Source: Candidatus Cohnella colombiensis (lineage in GTDB: Bacteria; Bacillota; Bacilli; Paenibacillales; Paenibacillaceae). From it: DNA of 64,000 nt. Positions within the stretch are counted from its first letter, which is position 1. Each line of letters starts with the position of its first letter. Both the position numbers and the translations under genes were made by a program. A model generated the notes under the pieces. It was not told where the DNA came from, searched no databases, and worked only from the letters and a program-made list of their open reading frames with translations. The stretch lies in NCBI GenBank assembly GCA_029203125.1, contig CP119317.1, positions 2,790,001 through 2,854,000 on the forward strand, written 5' to 3'. Below, in pieces: positions 16,482 to 25,673 of this stretch.

Positions 16482-17560
16482 GTGCCGCAACCATTCGCGG
16501 TTTCAATCGCACAATCTTATTAGCTGGAGCCCCGTTTCTCGGCCTACTCTTATGGCTTATCTTTAGCGCTGATCCAATTGAAGTAAGCATGTCAGAGCGT
16601 GCATTTCCATCTTATACGGGCACCAATATGAGTCCAGTAACTGCATCAGAACCGATTAATAATAGCTTGGATCAAGCAATGTCGACAGCAGATCTGACAG
16701 CCGCATCGATTCAACATCAAATGAAGTTATATACGCATATGAATACCGCGATCAAAGCGATCTCGAATATAGCTTCCGCTCAAGCACCTAGACCGCTTGT
16801 CATCTATGATACAAGGATCACCAATAAGCTTGGCAAGCCTTCAGCAACGATAGATTCGAGCAAAATGAGAGCACAATTATTTTACCTTGGAACAACATCA
16901 TTCAAAAGCTATGCCGTGAAAATTGAATTGAGACATTCAGACGCCATGCAGCTTCTATTGGGTAAAGATACAAATGGTGGTTCAGAAACAACATTAGCTG
17001 CGGTGCAACGGGTGAAGGCAGCGATCGGAATTAATGCAGGAGGGTTTGCGGATTCGCAAAGTGGACGTTACCCACTGAGTACGACTATCGTGGACAGTAA
17101 CTATGTGAATGGATTTGAAGCGAGCTTTAAAGATTTATTTTTTGTGGGAATGAATATGAACAATCAATTGATTGGCGGGAAATTCAGCTCGAAGGAACAA
17201 TTGGATCGGCTGAATCCGAAGTTCGGAGCTTCATTCGTGCCTATCCTACTCGTGAATGGCAACAAGACGACGATACCTAGCAAGTGGAAAACAAGTCCAA
17301 AACGCGCACCACGAACTGTAATTGCCAACTACAAGGATGATCAATTGCTGTTCATCGTTGCTGACGGATATAGTGAAGCAGGCAGCTCGGGTGCGACGCT
17401 TGAGGAAATGCAAGATATGCTTGTGCGTTATGGCGCTATTGATGGGTACAATTTGGATGGTGGCGGATCATCAACGCTTATTTTTAATGGAAAGCTCATT
17501 AACAAACCGTCTGATGGCGTGCTCCGCAAGCTTCCGACCAACTTCGTATTCTTCAAGTAG
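16478..17560 (+). CDS. Phosphodiester glycosidase (NAGPA-domain) family protein
   Basis: The 360-residue protein has an N-terminal membrane anchor (about residues 11-30), a linker and a NAGPA domain (about 145-358). Characteristic blocks are IGINAGGFAD and the C-terminal IDGYNLDGGGSSTL. In the human uncovering enzyme and bacterial YngK/YjcM-type relatives this domain hydrolyses GlcNAc-phosphodiesters, and in bacteria it is often tied to exopolysaccharide or wall-polymer processing. The gene overlaps the upstream coiled-coil gene. A second NAGPA protein is encoded at 26631-27449. Confidence 0.88.
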   Translation: MSAATIRGFNRTILLAGAPFLGLLLWLIFSADPIEVSMSERAFPSYTGTNMSPVTASEPINNSLDQAMSTADLTAASIQHQMKLYTHMNTAIKAISNIASAQAPRPLVIYDTRITNKLGKPSATIDSSKMRAQLFYLGTTSFKSYAVKIELRHSDAMQLLLGKDTNGGSETTLAAVQRVKAAIGINAGGFADSQSGRYPLSTTIVDSNYVNGFEASFKDLFFVGMNMNNQLIGGKFSSKEQLDRLNPKFGASFVPILLVNGNKTTIPSKWKTSPKRAPRTVIANYKDDQLLFIVADGYSEAGSSGATLEEMQDMLVRYGAIDGYNLDGGGSSTLIFNGKLINKPSDGVLRKLPTNFVFFK

Positions 17561-17580
17561 ACAGTTTGGAAAAGTATATA

Positions 17581-18615
17581 CTAATCGATATATTCGACTG
17601 TATATCCGAGTTCACGCAACTGGTTAACTAAGCCTTTCTCACCAGGCATATGCAGCGAACCTACTGCGATGAGGTAAGTTCCCTTATTGCCATTGTTCAA
17701 AAAGCCGTCGATCTTCTCGACCATTCCTTTATTCCGGTGGTCGAGAATCGCGGTGTTAAATTCATCGAATAGCTCATCAAGCTCAGCCTTCGAGGAAGTC
17801 ATATACTCGTCATAATACTGCATGAGCTCGCTTTCATCGCCTTTTGTCCACATGTCCAGTAATTGTTCTGTACCGTCTATAGCTTGGCCCGTTGCTTCTA
17901 CAGTCATGTGGAAGTAGCGTAATTGCAGTTCATCAGAGAAGCCGTCAAAGATCGCTAGCTGCGATTCCATACTTTCGAGCTCCAGCACCTTTTTCCCCGC
18001 TTTATGTCCCTGTTTTGCTAAATACTTATCTATGCCGTCCACTTTGGAATACTTTGTTGCCCCTATGCTTTCAAGTGTCATTGCGCTGTACCACGGCTCA
18101 AATTTCTCGTACATCTTTCCAAGCATTCCAAATGACTTCTTCATCGCCGCGGTGAATTTCTCGTAATCCTCTGCCGGTACATGATCCTTTAACGTCGTTC
18201 CGTCTTTATACATAGCCTTGTCTGCCAATAGTTGACTCACTTCAGTTTGATTCACCTTCGTCAAATCAAGCTCTAGTGCGATATAATTAGCTTCCTCAAG
18301 CGCTTGCTCCAAATCCGGATCAAGCGGGTACATCTCTTTCTTGGCCAAATGAATCGTTCCGACTAAATACGCAGCGTTTTTTCCGCCAGTAACTTTCCAC
18401 AAATAGCCCTTGGATCCGGCAGGTTTGTCCTCTTTCTTATCCGTCTGCGTCTGATCCGATGGTGTAGTCGCTTCATTAGAGGAGGATGGCTCAATCGTGC
18501 TCGTTGTCTGAGTACTTGTGACCTCTTGCTTCAAGTTGTTCGAATCTGGGCTGCATGCCACGAATATAATCATGCACAATACGATCAGTATGGACCACTT
18601 CAAGTTTCTTTTCAT
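17581..18615 (-). CDS. TraB/GumN-family lipoprotein
   Basis: The 344-residue lipoprotein (lipobox IFVACS after a short signal) has a Ser/Thr/Gln-rich linker (about residues 20-65) and a TraB/GumN domain with the conserved LVGTIHLAKK near the start, EANYIALELD, and the closing YLIAVGSLHMPGEKGLV. The conserved GxxH/GxxH plus glutamate residues suggest a metalloprotease-like fold; erythromycin-esterase-like and TIKI relatives are known. AAAGGGAG precedes ATG 18615. It lies downstream of the giant GH5 gene but beyond a good terminator, so it is probably a separate unit. Confidence 0.85.
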   Translation of the reverse strand: MKRNLKWSILIVLCMIIFVACSPDSNNLKQEVTSTQTTSTIEPSSSNEATTPSDQTQTDKKEDKPAGSKGYLWKVTGGKNAAYLVGTIHLAKKEMYPLDPDLEQALEEANYIALELDLTKVNQTEVSQLLADKAMYKDGTTLKDHVPAEDYEKFTAAMKKSFGMLGKMYEKFEPWYSAMTLESIGATKYSKVDGIDKYLAKQGHKAGKKVLELESMESQLAIFDGFSDELQLRYFHMTVEATGQAIDGTEQLLDMWTKGDESELMQYYDEYMTSSKAELDELFDEFNTAILDHRNKGMVEKIDGFLNNGNKGTYLIAVGSLHMPGEKGLVNQLRELGYTVEYID

Positions 18616-18683
18616 GTTTTCTCTCCCTTTCAGGAATATCATCAACAGTCTGCCACATAGTTGATGATATGGTCAATGGTTAG

Positions 18684-18715
18684 AAAAAATCCCCCACCCG
18701 AAATCGGATGAGGGA
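18684..18715 (-). terminator. Terminator of the giant SLH-GH5 gene
   Basis: On the minus strand TCCCTCATCCG (18715-18705) pairs fully, with G-U wobbles, to CGGGTGGGGGA (18700-18690). Six Ts follow (18689-18684). It begins 13 nt past the stop codon. Confidence 0.92.
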
Positions 18716-18728
18716 CTGGAAGCTTTTG

Positions 18729-21700
18729 TTACCTATTATACACTCTGTACATCATGACTGCGATTTCTGCTCTTGAAGTATTGGATAGTGGGTTCAGCTT
18801 ATCACCACTTCCTTGTACCAATCCTGCATCTACTAGAGCAGCTACATCGTTGACAGCATAAGAGGATACCTTATCCTTGTCCTTCATGCCGTTAAGATCT
18901 GTAGCATTCCCGGACGAACCTAGATCTCCGGTCAATCTCAGCGCTCTTGCCACAAGAACCATTGCATCCTGTCTAGTGATCTGAGCCTTAGGATCGAACA
19001 GACCATCCTTCGTTCCTGTGCTGATTCCCAGTGCTTTAGCGATACCTAACGCTTCATAATAGTAGTCGTTAGTGTTCACATCACTGAAGTTTGAGTTGAA
19101 ATCAGCTTGCAAGCCAAGAGTTTTTACAAGCAATAGCAGGAAGTCTGCTCTTGTAATATTTGCACTCGGATTAAATTTTGTCTCGCTCGTTCCATTGATA
19201 ATGCCCTTGGAAGCAAGCACTTCGATTTCCTTCTTAGCCCAATTTACAGTTTGAATATCATCGAAAGTCTTCTGATTGTTCATGATGACGAATGTACCGA
19301 ATTGATTCGTCTTAAAGGTAACTGTACCCGTAGCCGGATCGTATTTACCGCTTGGTACTGCAATTGCATTGCCAGATTCATCAATGCTCCATACGGAAAT
19401 ATATTCGGATTTCGTCAACTCATTGGCAGAAGGCGAGTAAGGTACACTCACAGTGAAAGTCGAGCCCGTGCTCGTCTTCGCAATAGATTGTCCATCAGCG
19501 GTCAGACCAATAACAATCATTGGTCTTCCACCTACCTGAGCTTGGACAGTGCTGCTTAGCTTCGACTTATCTCCAGTCGAGACCGTTAATGTAACGTTCT
19601 CCGCACCAGTGGCATTATTCAGCAGATTGCTTGGAAGAGTTACCGCTGCAATCTCCGAATTCACTTCAATTGCCTTGCTTGTATCCGCACCATTCACGAA
19701 GCCTGATGGAAATGTCTGTTCATAAGCTCTGGCACCTGATACTTGCGGGATGTTAATGACTACTGTTCTTTTGCCTTTCTTGTTCGGCAGCGCTTTCTCG
19801 AATGCTTCTGTCAAGGTCGCTGAATCCACAGTGGATTTCGCATGTCCTTCACTGTCAAGCTTCGAGTTGACGGAAATATTCGCATTCCCTTCGCTACCAA
19901 CGGTTACTGATCCAGTTGTTGTGCCATCTGTGACAGGTGGTACATAGCCCGAATAAGGAATTACCGACGCTACAAAGGTGTCTTTAGCCATCTGTAGCGC
20001 TACAATCGCAGCTTCAATATCTGCCCGTGTGCTTGTTTCCTCATCAACAATCAACGCCGCTGTACCTATTGCTGCAGCGAAAGCGTCCATTGCCGCAATT
20101 GGATATGTTCCGCTGATAGAGCCTGGAGTTGCTTGGTTATATTGATCCAGTGCTGCATCATGCAAAGCCTTCAGAGCAGTATTGTCTATCAAGATTGATA
20201 CTTTTCCACCAATACCGCTGATACGTTTGAAATTCGCAGCATCTAACGGATTGTTCTCATCATAGCTTAACCAAGCACGTACATCGATCGAAGAATCAAA
20301 TATCGGCTCACTTAGCTCTGCTTTGGATATGAATTGAACATTCAATAAATCTACGATACCAGTAATACCTTCTTCTACAGCAAGTGTAACGGAGACGATT
20401 CCAAGATCCGAATCATTCGACTGCTGTACCACCTCTACACTCTCATGAAGAGAGCTGGTTCCTACATAGGACATTATACTTGGATCGTAATTAATCTCGA
20501 ACTTCTGTGCGAAGCTCTTATCTATGAGACTAGTAACCGATAAAGTGCCTGTCAATGACGCACCTGTATACAACTTCTCAGGAGCAACGGTGACCGTTGC
20601 CGTGTTGCCTAGAATCGACTGAATGGTAGTCGTACTTACAATTGTGGTGCCAGAAAGGGCCTTAAATGTAAAGGTATATTCTGTTTCATTGTCCAGACCC
20701 GTAATATTTGTCACTCCAGCTCCAGGAATAACGCTTACTGTACGAACGATATTACCATCTTTGCTTACATCGATATCAATACCGCTGTATCCGAGGAAAT
20801 CGGGCTCATCGTAATTAAATTGAATCGTTAAATCGCCTGGTGTTGCTTTCAGATTCAACAGAGATGTCGATACCGCTCTGAATTGATCCAAGTGAACCAC
20901 TTTATTCGTTGTTGATCCTGCCATTCCACTTGCATCACTGAATCTCAGACCCACTGCGTTAACTAGCAAACCATGTTGATTGAATGTTTGTCCGTCTGGA
21001 TAGACTGTAAAGTCAGAGAACGGCAAGGTAACCAATTGCTCATCCGAGCTATTCAGCGTATAGGATGCTTCGGCATATTTACCATTCGTGAAATAGATTA
21101 GAGCCGTCAATTTGGTAGGTGTCGCATCTTCTGGCTTAATCCAGAATTGCAATGCATCACGCTGACTCCAATCTACACGATCGATAGGTTTGTTAATCTG
21201 AGAGAAGGTGCGATAGTCTTTCGCAGTTCCCGCACTACCTGTGTTATATGCATAGGTAATCTTCAAGGAAGAGGTGTTCGCTCCGTATCCGGCAAACGTT
21301 GTATCGATGGCCGGAGTAATCGCAGCAGAAGCCTGCTTTCCACTAATTGCTGGGACAATCGCCCAACCGTTCGTTCCCTTACCATTCTCGATCAAGTAAG
21401 GCGAGCCAGACTTCACAGCATCTACATACAGCGTCCCTTGGTTAGATGAACTCCCAATTACTTTAAGATTCATACTCGTAACCGAAGAGCTGTCGAAATC
21501 ATCTGCAAAGCGTGTATATTGCATGCCCGAGCTTCCTTTAATCGGGAAATTCATAACTTGTGTCTGATTGGCACTATTCTTCAACGTCAATTGCAATGTC
21601 CCATCAGCTACTTCGGAAGCGAGCCAGAGTTGAATACCTTCTGAGGATGATAGGTTCTTCGGTGCGAACGTCTTCTCAATGGATGGAACGCCTTGCGTAT

Positions 21701-24700
21701 TATCATAATCGATTCTCAGACTGTACTTGCCATCGAGGAATCTAGTTGAATCAAGGTAGATCTGTGCATTGCTTGATGACCAAGCTTGCTTAAGCAAGTT
21801 GTAAGCTCCTGCATAATATTCACCATTCTCCAATACGGATTGTGGTTCTGTAGGAACTGCGTTGTAATCTAGCTGTACGATTGCCAGATCGTCAAGGAAT
21901 ACACTTCTTGCGTTCGTTGTATTATTAACAAACTGCAATTTGATCTCGCTATTCGATCCAGTGTTAACGATAAAGCTTGATGTTGCGTAGCTAATACCTG
22001 CATTTGCTGGAGAGAACGTTGTGATCAAAGGTGTAGAGCCATCTTGACCGAATACATTCACCTTAGGTGTTGCGGTGTTAGCAGCACTTGCCTTCATCCA
22101 GAAGGAAATTGAGTACGTGGAATCAGGCGAGACACTAATCGTTTGCTCAGCTACATCCTTATCTGTGGCAGCAGTGCCCACAAACTTCAAGCTACCATCA
22201 CCAGTTCTCGCATTTGCTGTCGTTTTGTCCGCAACAATCTGTACTGTATCAGCCGTCAACGTCCAAGGTGCAAGCGTTGGAGCCTCAAAGTCTGCATTGC
22301 CGATCGATCCGGAATCTTTGAGAAGGTTAAATGCCATGAACGTGTGAGTACCTGCATCCCCTGCACCAATTAAGGTCACTCGAATACCTGTTGCGCTTGC
22401 CAATGTTGTGAACGGTACAACATAATTGGCAAACTGATTATTGCCCGATGAATTGAATTGTGCATTCTCATAAATCAAACCAGTTGTGCTGTCTTCGACT
22501 TTAATCGCAACTCCATTAGAAGCGCTCTTGCCTGAGAATGAAAGCTTATAGTTCATGTTTGGCAATACCGATTGTTCGCCTACTAATGTCGAGTTGTCGG
22601 AAGTCGATACGAGTTGAGCAGTTCCGTCGCTCAATGTCCATCCGCCATTCGGAATCCAAGTAAAGCCACTCGAAGCAGTAGCAGTGAGCTCACCCTTGTA
22701 GTTAACTGCAGTTACAAGATCTATATCATCTACTGATGTGATACCACCGGTAGCAGTATCGGTAAATACGATATTCACCGTATTGTTCTGCCCAGAGTTG
22801 AACTTGTAGGCTACCCGATCCCAGGTGTCACTAAGTTTCAAGTTTTGGAGAGCTGTAATCGCATTGCCATTGTGACCTTCAACATTAAACTTCACACCTG
22901 GGGCTGTGCTTTTCACATGAAAGGATACGACATAATCTGTATTAGGACGCACATAAATTTTCTCTGATAGCTTTGCTCCACTGCCTGTAGCCGCAATATA
23001 ACCAACTAGGTCGCCGCCACCTGCAGCATTATTTTTCGCCTGAATCGACCAAGGTGCTTCTGTGTTCCAACGAACACCTCGGTTTGCAAAGCCACCATTG
23101 CTGACCATGTTGCGATGAACGGTTACATTATCAATGTAGGTAACGTTCGCTGCTCCATTCAGATTCTGAATCGTTAAGTACGCATCTGTAATCCCTTTCT
23201 TGATATCGAGATTGCCACCGCTGATGACCATGGAATATTGATGCCATTGACCATCTGCAATCGCTGTACGACCATCAAGCGAGCCACTCAATTCCTTATC
23301 AATACCACCGAGCATCCAGCGTGTAGTCGTATAATTATTGAGCAATGTTGGTCCTTTGTTCGTCCATGGGTCGATATCTCCAAAGCCATTATCAACACCT
23401 GCGTTAATTGGCCTGCTCAATACTGTGAATTTGGTTCCCGTATTATTCGTCTTCATCCAGAAGCTTACTGTATAGGAGGCTTGTGGAAGAACCTTGAACG
23501 GAAGCATGAGCTCTCCGCCATTCGATAATTTAACGGAGTTCGTTCCTTCATACTTATCCTCAGTCGTAACGACTGCAGTACCCTCGTTTGCTCCTGTTCC
23601 CGCTTGCCAAGTCCATGGTGCGATACTGGTAGCATTAGCTTCGAAGCCAGGATTTAAATTTTTAACGATATCTTCTCCGAATGCCAAAGCCGCATCTCCA
23701 TTTACTGGACCAACGACATTAGAATAAGGAGAATAGCCTGTTGGGTTCTTCACGTTGCTACCGCGAATACGATAGTAGTAATCTACTCCTGGATCTGTCG
23801 TGACATCGGCGAACAGAGGTCCAGAGTTATCAACTGACATCGAATCGGATAGGTCAGTCGCGATGACTGTCCAAGGTCCTGCTGGGTTGGTCGCACGCTC
23901 TACATCGTAAGCATTCGCACCCGTTGTTCCACGCCAGTTAATCTCTGTCGGCGATTTAATATCGAACAATAGCGGAGCCGTGTCAGGAATTGGCATTGGA
24001 GGCGCCACTTCGCCGTCTATTGCGTAAGCATATTTGTAGAGCATATCTACGACTGCATTCTCATCATAATGGTCGTTCTCGGCAAAGCCTGGCCAGTGAT
24101 AAGAATAGAAATTCTTCTGAAGGGAAGCGCTTTCACCCTCGCGGTGCCAGTAGTATCCGCCGTTCACATTGCGATACCTCAAGCTCCAGATCAATGCACC
24201 GGATGCTCCATAATCGATTGTCGCCTTTAAGATTCGGTCAATTTGTTCAACACTGCTAGCACCGAATTCACCGACGATGAACGGCTTGTCGTTCTGCTTC
24301 GCAACCTTCAAGAAAGGAAGCATCGCCCCTACGAAATCCGGAGAAGTACCAGATAAATAATAGTGGTCATTCATTAGATCGATGTATGGATCCTTAGCCA
24401 AGTTTGTAAAGCCTGCTAGTCCTCCAGCATCGTTACTTCCTTGGTACTCATTACCTTCTTGAAACAATTGATTCATATCTTCGTCTACGTGCATATATTT
24501 GGCGCGATCCTTGATCCACTGCTGGTCTGTCGTCCGGAGCTCATTTCCGGTCTCCCATGCCATGATGGCTGGATCTTCTTTGTACTTAATCCCTGTTATT
24601 GTATTGGTACGATTGAAAACCATACTTACTAGCTGATCATAGATTTCTGCCATGAACTTTCCATTTGCTGTAGATGTCCTGTAAAAATCAGCAGCTGCAA

Positions 24701-25361
24701 TTTTGTAATAGTTCGCAAAGTTGCCTTTACCGCCAAACCAATCCCATTCGTTTACAAAAGGGAAGATGACTTTCACACCATACCTGTCGGCAGTTGCAAG
24801 AAAATAATCGACTTTCTCCCAAACCGGCTCATACATATAGAAATCGCCTTGTGTATAAGTTAACGGGGCCGGATTAACAGTTTCTCTCTTCGGTGCATCG
24901 GGGTTCCAGCCAATATGCTTAGGAGCTTCTGTAATTGATGCTCCATTCTCGGTGTATGCTTTATTCCCGTTGTAGCTTGAGAGAATTTCGAAACCTAGTG
25001 AGTAGACTCTAATAACTTTACTGTTGCTTTGAGCAACGGACTTGATCATATCTTCCATCTCATATTCACTTGCCATATGCCAATCTGGATCCTCAATAAA
25101 GGCATAGTTGGGACTGTTATAGCCGATAAATCGAAGCTCCTTGTTCCCATCCCATAACTTCCCGCTATGGGCAGTTATGTAATTATTGTTTTTATTTGGG
25201 TATGTTTTTCCACCTATATTAATGGAAAAATCAGGAACAATTTTGTCCGAATTTGCTGACTTCCACGGTTCAGCAGCAGACACGGACATTGACGAAAAGA
25301 CGGACGTGATTAACATAATCACGCTCAAGAGGAATGAGATCCTCCTGTTCAATTTCTTCAT
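18729..25361 (-). CDS. Giant SLH-anchored GH5 (mannanase-like) multimodular glycoside hydrolase
   Basis: The secreted 2210-residue enzyme has this order: signal peptide (to about residue 30); GH5-type catalytic domain (about 35-480) with acid/base Glu274 in WETGNEL and nucleophile Glu365 in IVGEFG; a fibronectin-III-like module (about 500-590); several jelly-roll carbohydrate-binding modules of the CBM4/9-like type (about 600-1260), with the repeated pattern SYTVSFWMKT; two further beta-sandwich binding modules (about 1290-1560); an Fn3; a cohesin-like module (about 1660-1780); a FIVAR-like helical module; and three C-terminal SLH motifs (about 2020-2210, e.g. ITRADFLLLLVKTLGL). Catalysis is on beta-mannan-like or other beta-1,4 polymers; the exact substrate is inferred. 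GGGAGG lies 7 nt before ATG 25361. Confidence 0.92.
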   Translation of the reverse strand: MKKLNRRISFLLSVIMLITSVFSSMSVSAAEPWKSANSDKIVPDFSINIGGKTYPNKNNNYITAHSGKLWDGNKELRFIGYNSPNYAFIEDPDWHMASEYEMEDMIKSVAQSNSKVIRVYSLGFEILSSYNGNKAYTENGASITEAPKHIGWNPDAPKRETVNPAPLTYTQGDFYMYEPVWEKVDYFLATADRYGVKVIFPFVNEWDWFGGKGNFANYYKIAAADFYRTSTANGKFMAEIYDQLVSMVFNRTNTITGIKYKEDPAIMAWETGNELRTTDQQWIKDRAKYMHVDEDMNQLFQEGNEYQGSNDAGGLAGFTNLAKDPYIDLMNDHYYLSGTSPDFVGAMLPFLKVAKQNDKPFIVGEFGASSVEQIDRILKATIDYGASGALIWSLRYRNVNGGYYWHREGESASLQKNFYSYHWPGFAENDHYDENAVVDMLYKYAYAIDGEVAPPMPIPDTAPLLFDIKSPTEINWRGTTGANAYDVERATNPAGPWTVIATDLSDSMSVDNSGPLFADVTTDPGVDYYYRIRGSNVKNPTGYSPYSNVVGPVNGDAALAFGEDIVKNLNPGFEANATSIAPWTWQAGTGANEGTAVVTTEDKYEGTNSVKLSNGGELMLPFKVLPQASYTVSFWMKTNNTGTKFTVLSRPINAGVDNGFGDIDPWTNKGPTLLNNYTTTRWMLGGIDKELSGSLDGRTAIADGQWHQYSMVISGGNLDIKKGITDAYLTIQNLNGAANVTYIDNVTVHRNMVSNGGFANRGVRWNTEAPWSIQAKNNAAGGGDLVGYIAATGSGAKLSEKIYVRPNTDYVVSFHVKSTAPGVKFNVEGHNGNAITALQNLKLSDTWDRVAYKFNSGQNNTVNIVFTDTATGGITSVDDIDLVTAVNYKGELTATASSGFTWIPNGGWTLSDGTAQLVSTSDNSTLVGEQSVLPNMNYKLSFSGKSASNGVAIKVEDSTTGLIYENAQFNSSGNNQFANYVVPFTTLASATGIRVTLIGAGDAGTHTFMAFNLLKDSGSIGNADFEAPTLAPWTLTADTVQIVADKTTANARTGDGSLKFVGTAATDKDVAEQTISVSPDSTYSISFWMKASAANTATPKVNVFGQDGSTPLITTFSPANAGISYATSSFIVNTGSNSEIKLQFVNNTTNARSVFLDDLAIVQLDYNAVPTEPQSVLENGEYYAGAYNLLKQAWSSSNAQIYLDSTRFLDGKYSLRIDYDNTQGVPSIEKTFAPKNLSSSEGIQLWLASEVADGTLQLTLKNSANQTQVMNFPIKGSSGMQYTRFADDFDSSSVTSMNLKVIGSSSNQGTLYVDAVKSGSPYLIENGKGTNGWAIVPAISGKQASAAITPAIDTTFAGYGANTSSLKITYAYNTGSAGTAKDYRTFSQINKPIDRVDWSQRDALQFWIKPEDATPTKLTALIYFTNGKYAEASYTLNSSDEQLVTLPFSDFTVYPDGQTFNQHGLLVNAVGLRFSDASGMAGSTTNKVVHLDQFRAVSTSLLNLKATPGDLTIQFNYDEPDFLGYSGIDIDVSKDGNIVRTVSVIPGAGVTNITGLDNETEYTFTFKALSGTTIVSTTTIQSILGNTATVTVAPEKLYTGASLTGTLSVTSLIDKSFAQKFEINYDPSIMSYVGTSSLHESVEVVQQSNDSDLGIVSVTLAVEEGITGIVDLLNVQFISKAELSEPIFDSSIDVRAWLSYDENNPLDAANFKRISGIGGKVSILIDNTALKALHDAALDQYNQATPGSISGTYPIAAMDAFAAAIGTAALIVDEETSTRADIEAAIVALQMAKDTFVASVIPYSGYVPPVTDGTTTGSVTVGSEGNANISVNSKLDSEGHAKSTVDSATLTEAFEKALPNKKGKRTVVINIPQVSGARAYEQTFPSGFVNGADTSKAIEVNSEIAAVTLPSNLLNNATGAENVTLTVSTGDKSKLSSTVQAQVGGRPMIVIGLTADGQSIAKTSTGSTFTVSVPYSPSANELTKSEYISVWSIDESGNAIAVPSGKYDPATGTVTFKTNQFGTFVIMNNQKTFDDIQTVNWAKKEIEVLASKGIINGTSETKFNPSANITRADFLLLLVKTLGLQADFNSNFSDVNTNDYYYEALGIAKALGISTGTKDGLFDPKAQITRQDAMVLVARALRLTGDLGSSGNATDLNGMKDKDKVSSYAVNDVAALVDAGLVQGSGDKLNPLSNTSRAEIAVMMYRVYNR

Positions 25362-25502
25362 GACAAAACCTCCCATGTTAATGATTGCGCTTTCAAAGCC
25401 TATTATATAGTCAGTTGTCATATTAGTTCTATGTCCTGAATTTGTTTTTATATTACTTACTTGCACAGATAAAGGCTAAAAATACCTAACAAAATAGAAG
25501 TT

Positions 25503-25519
25503 GTAGAAATAATTTCTAC
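25503..25519. promoter_or_regulatory. Perfect palindrome, candidate operator of the GH5 gene
   Basis: GTAGAAAT-A-ATTTCTAC is an 8-1-8 perfect palindrome about 140 bp upstream of the GH5 start codon. It does not match cre or the LacI-type palindrome at 3515. The binding protein is unknown. Confidence 0.5.
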
Positions 25520-25631
25520 CTGGTCTCATCTCTAACTACATGGATAAATCTACCAATTAAAATTATTAATAATTAGAAATCAATAAAGTTAAAATATAAA
25601 CTGATTGTAGAATTTTTTATAGAATAAATAA

Positions 25632-25658
25632 TGGCCCCTGATTACCTCTCAGGAGCCA
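25632..25658 (-). terminator. Terminator of the HprK-paralogue gene
   Basis: On the minus strand TGGCTCCTGA pairs with TCAGGGGCCA, with one mismatch, and is followed by TTATTTATT. It starts 15 nt past the stop codon. Confidence 0.75.
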
Positions 25659-25673
25659 CCTTTTCAATCTCTA

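Larger units (their letters stand above)
25362..25673. other. AT-rich upstream region of the giant GH5 gene
   Basis: This 312-bp stretch has no gene I can support. It holds the promoter region of the GH5 gene (TATAAT-like hexamer on the minus strand near 25408), a perfect 17-bp palindrome at 25503-25519 and the HprK-paralogue terminator at 25632-25658. Base composition is strongly AT-rich compared with flanking genes. Confidence 0.6.
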
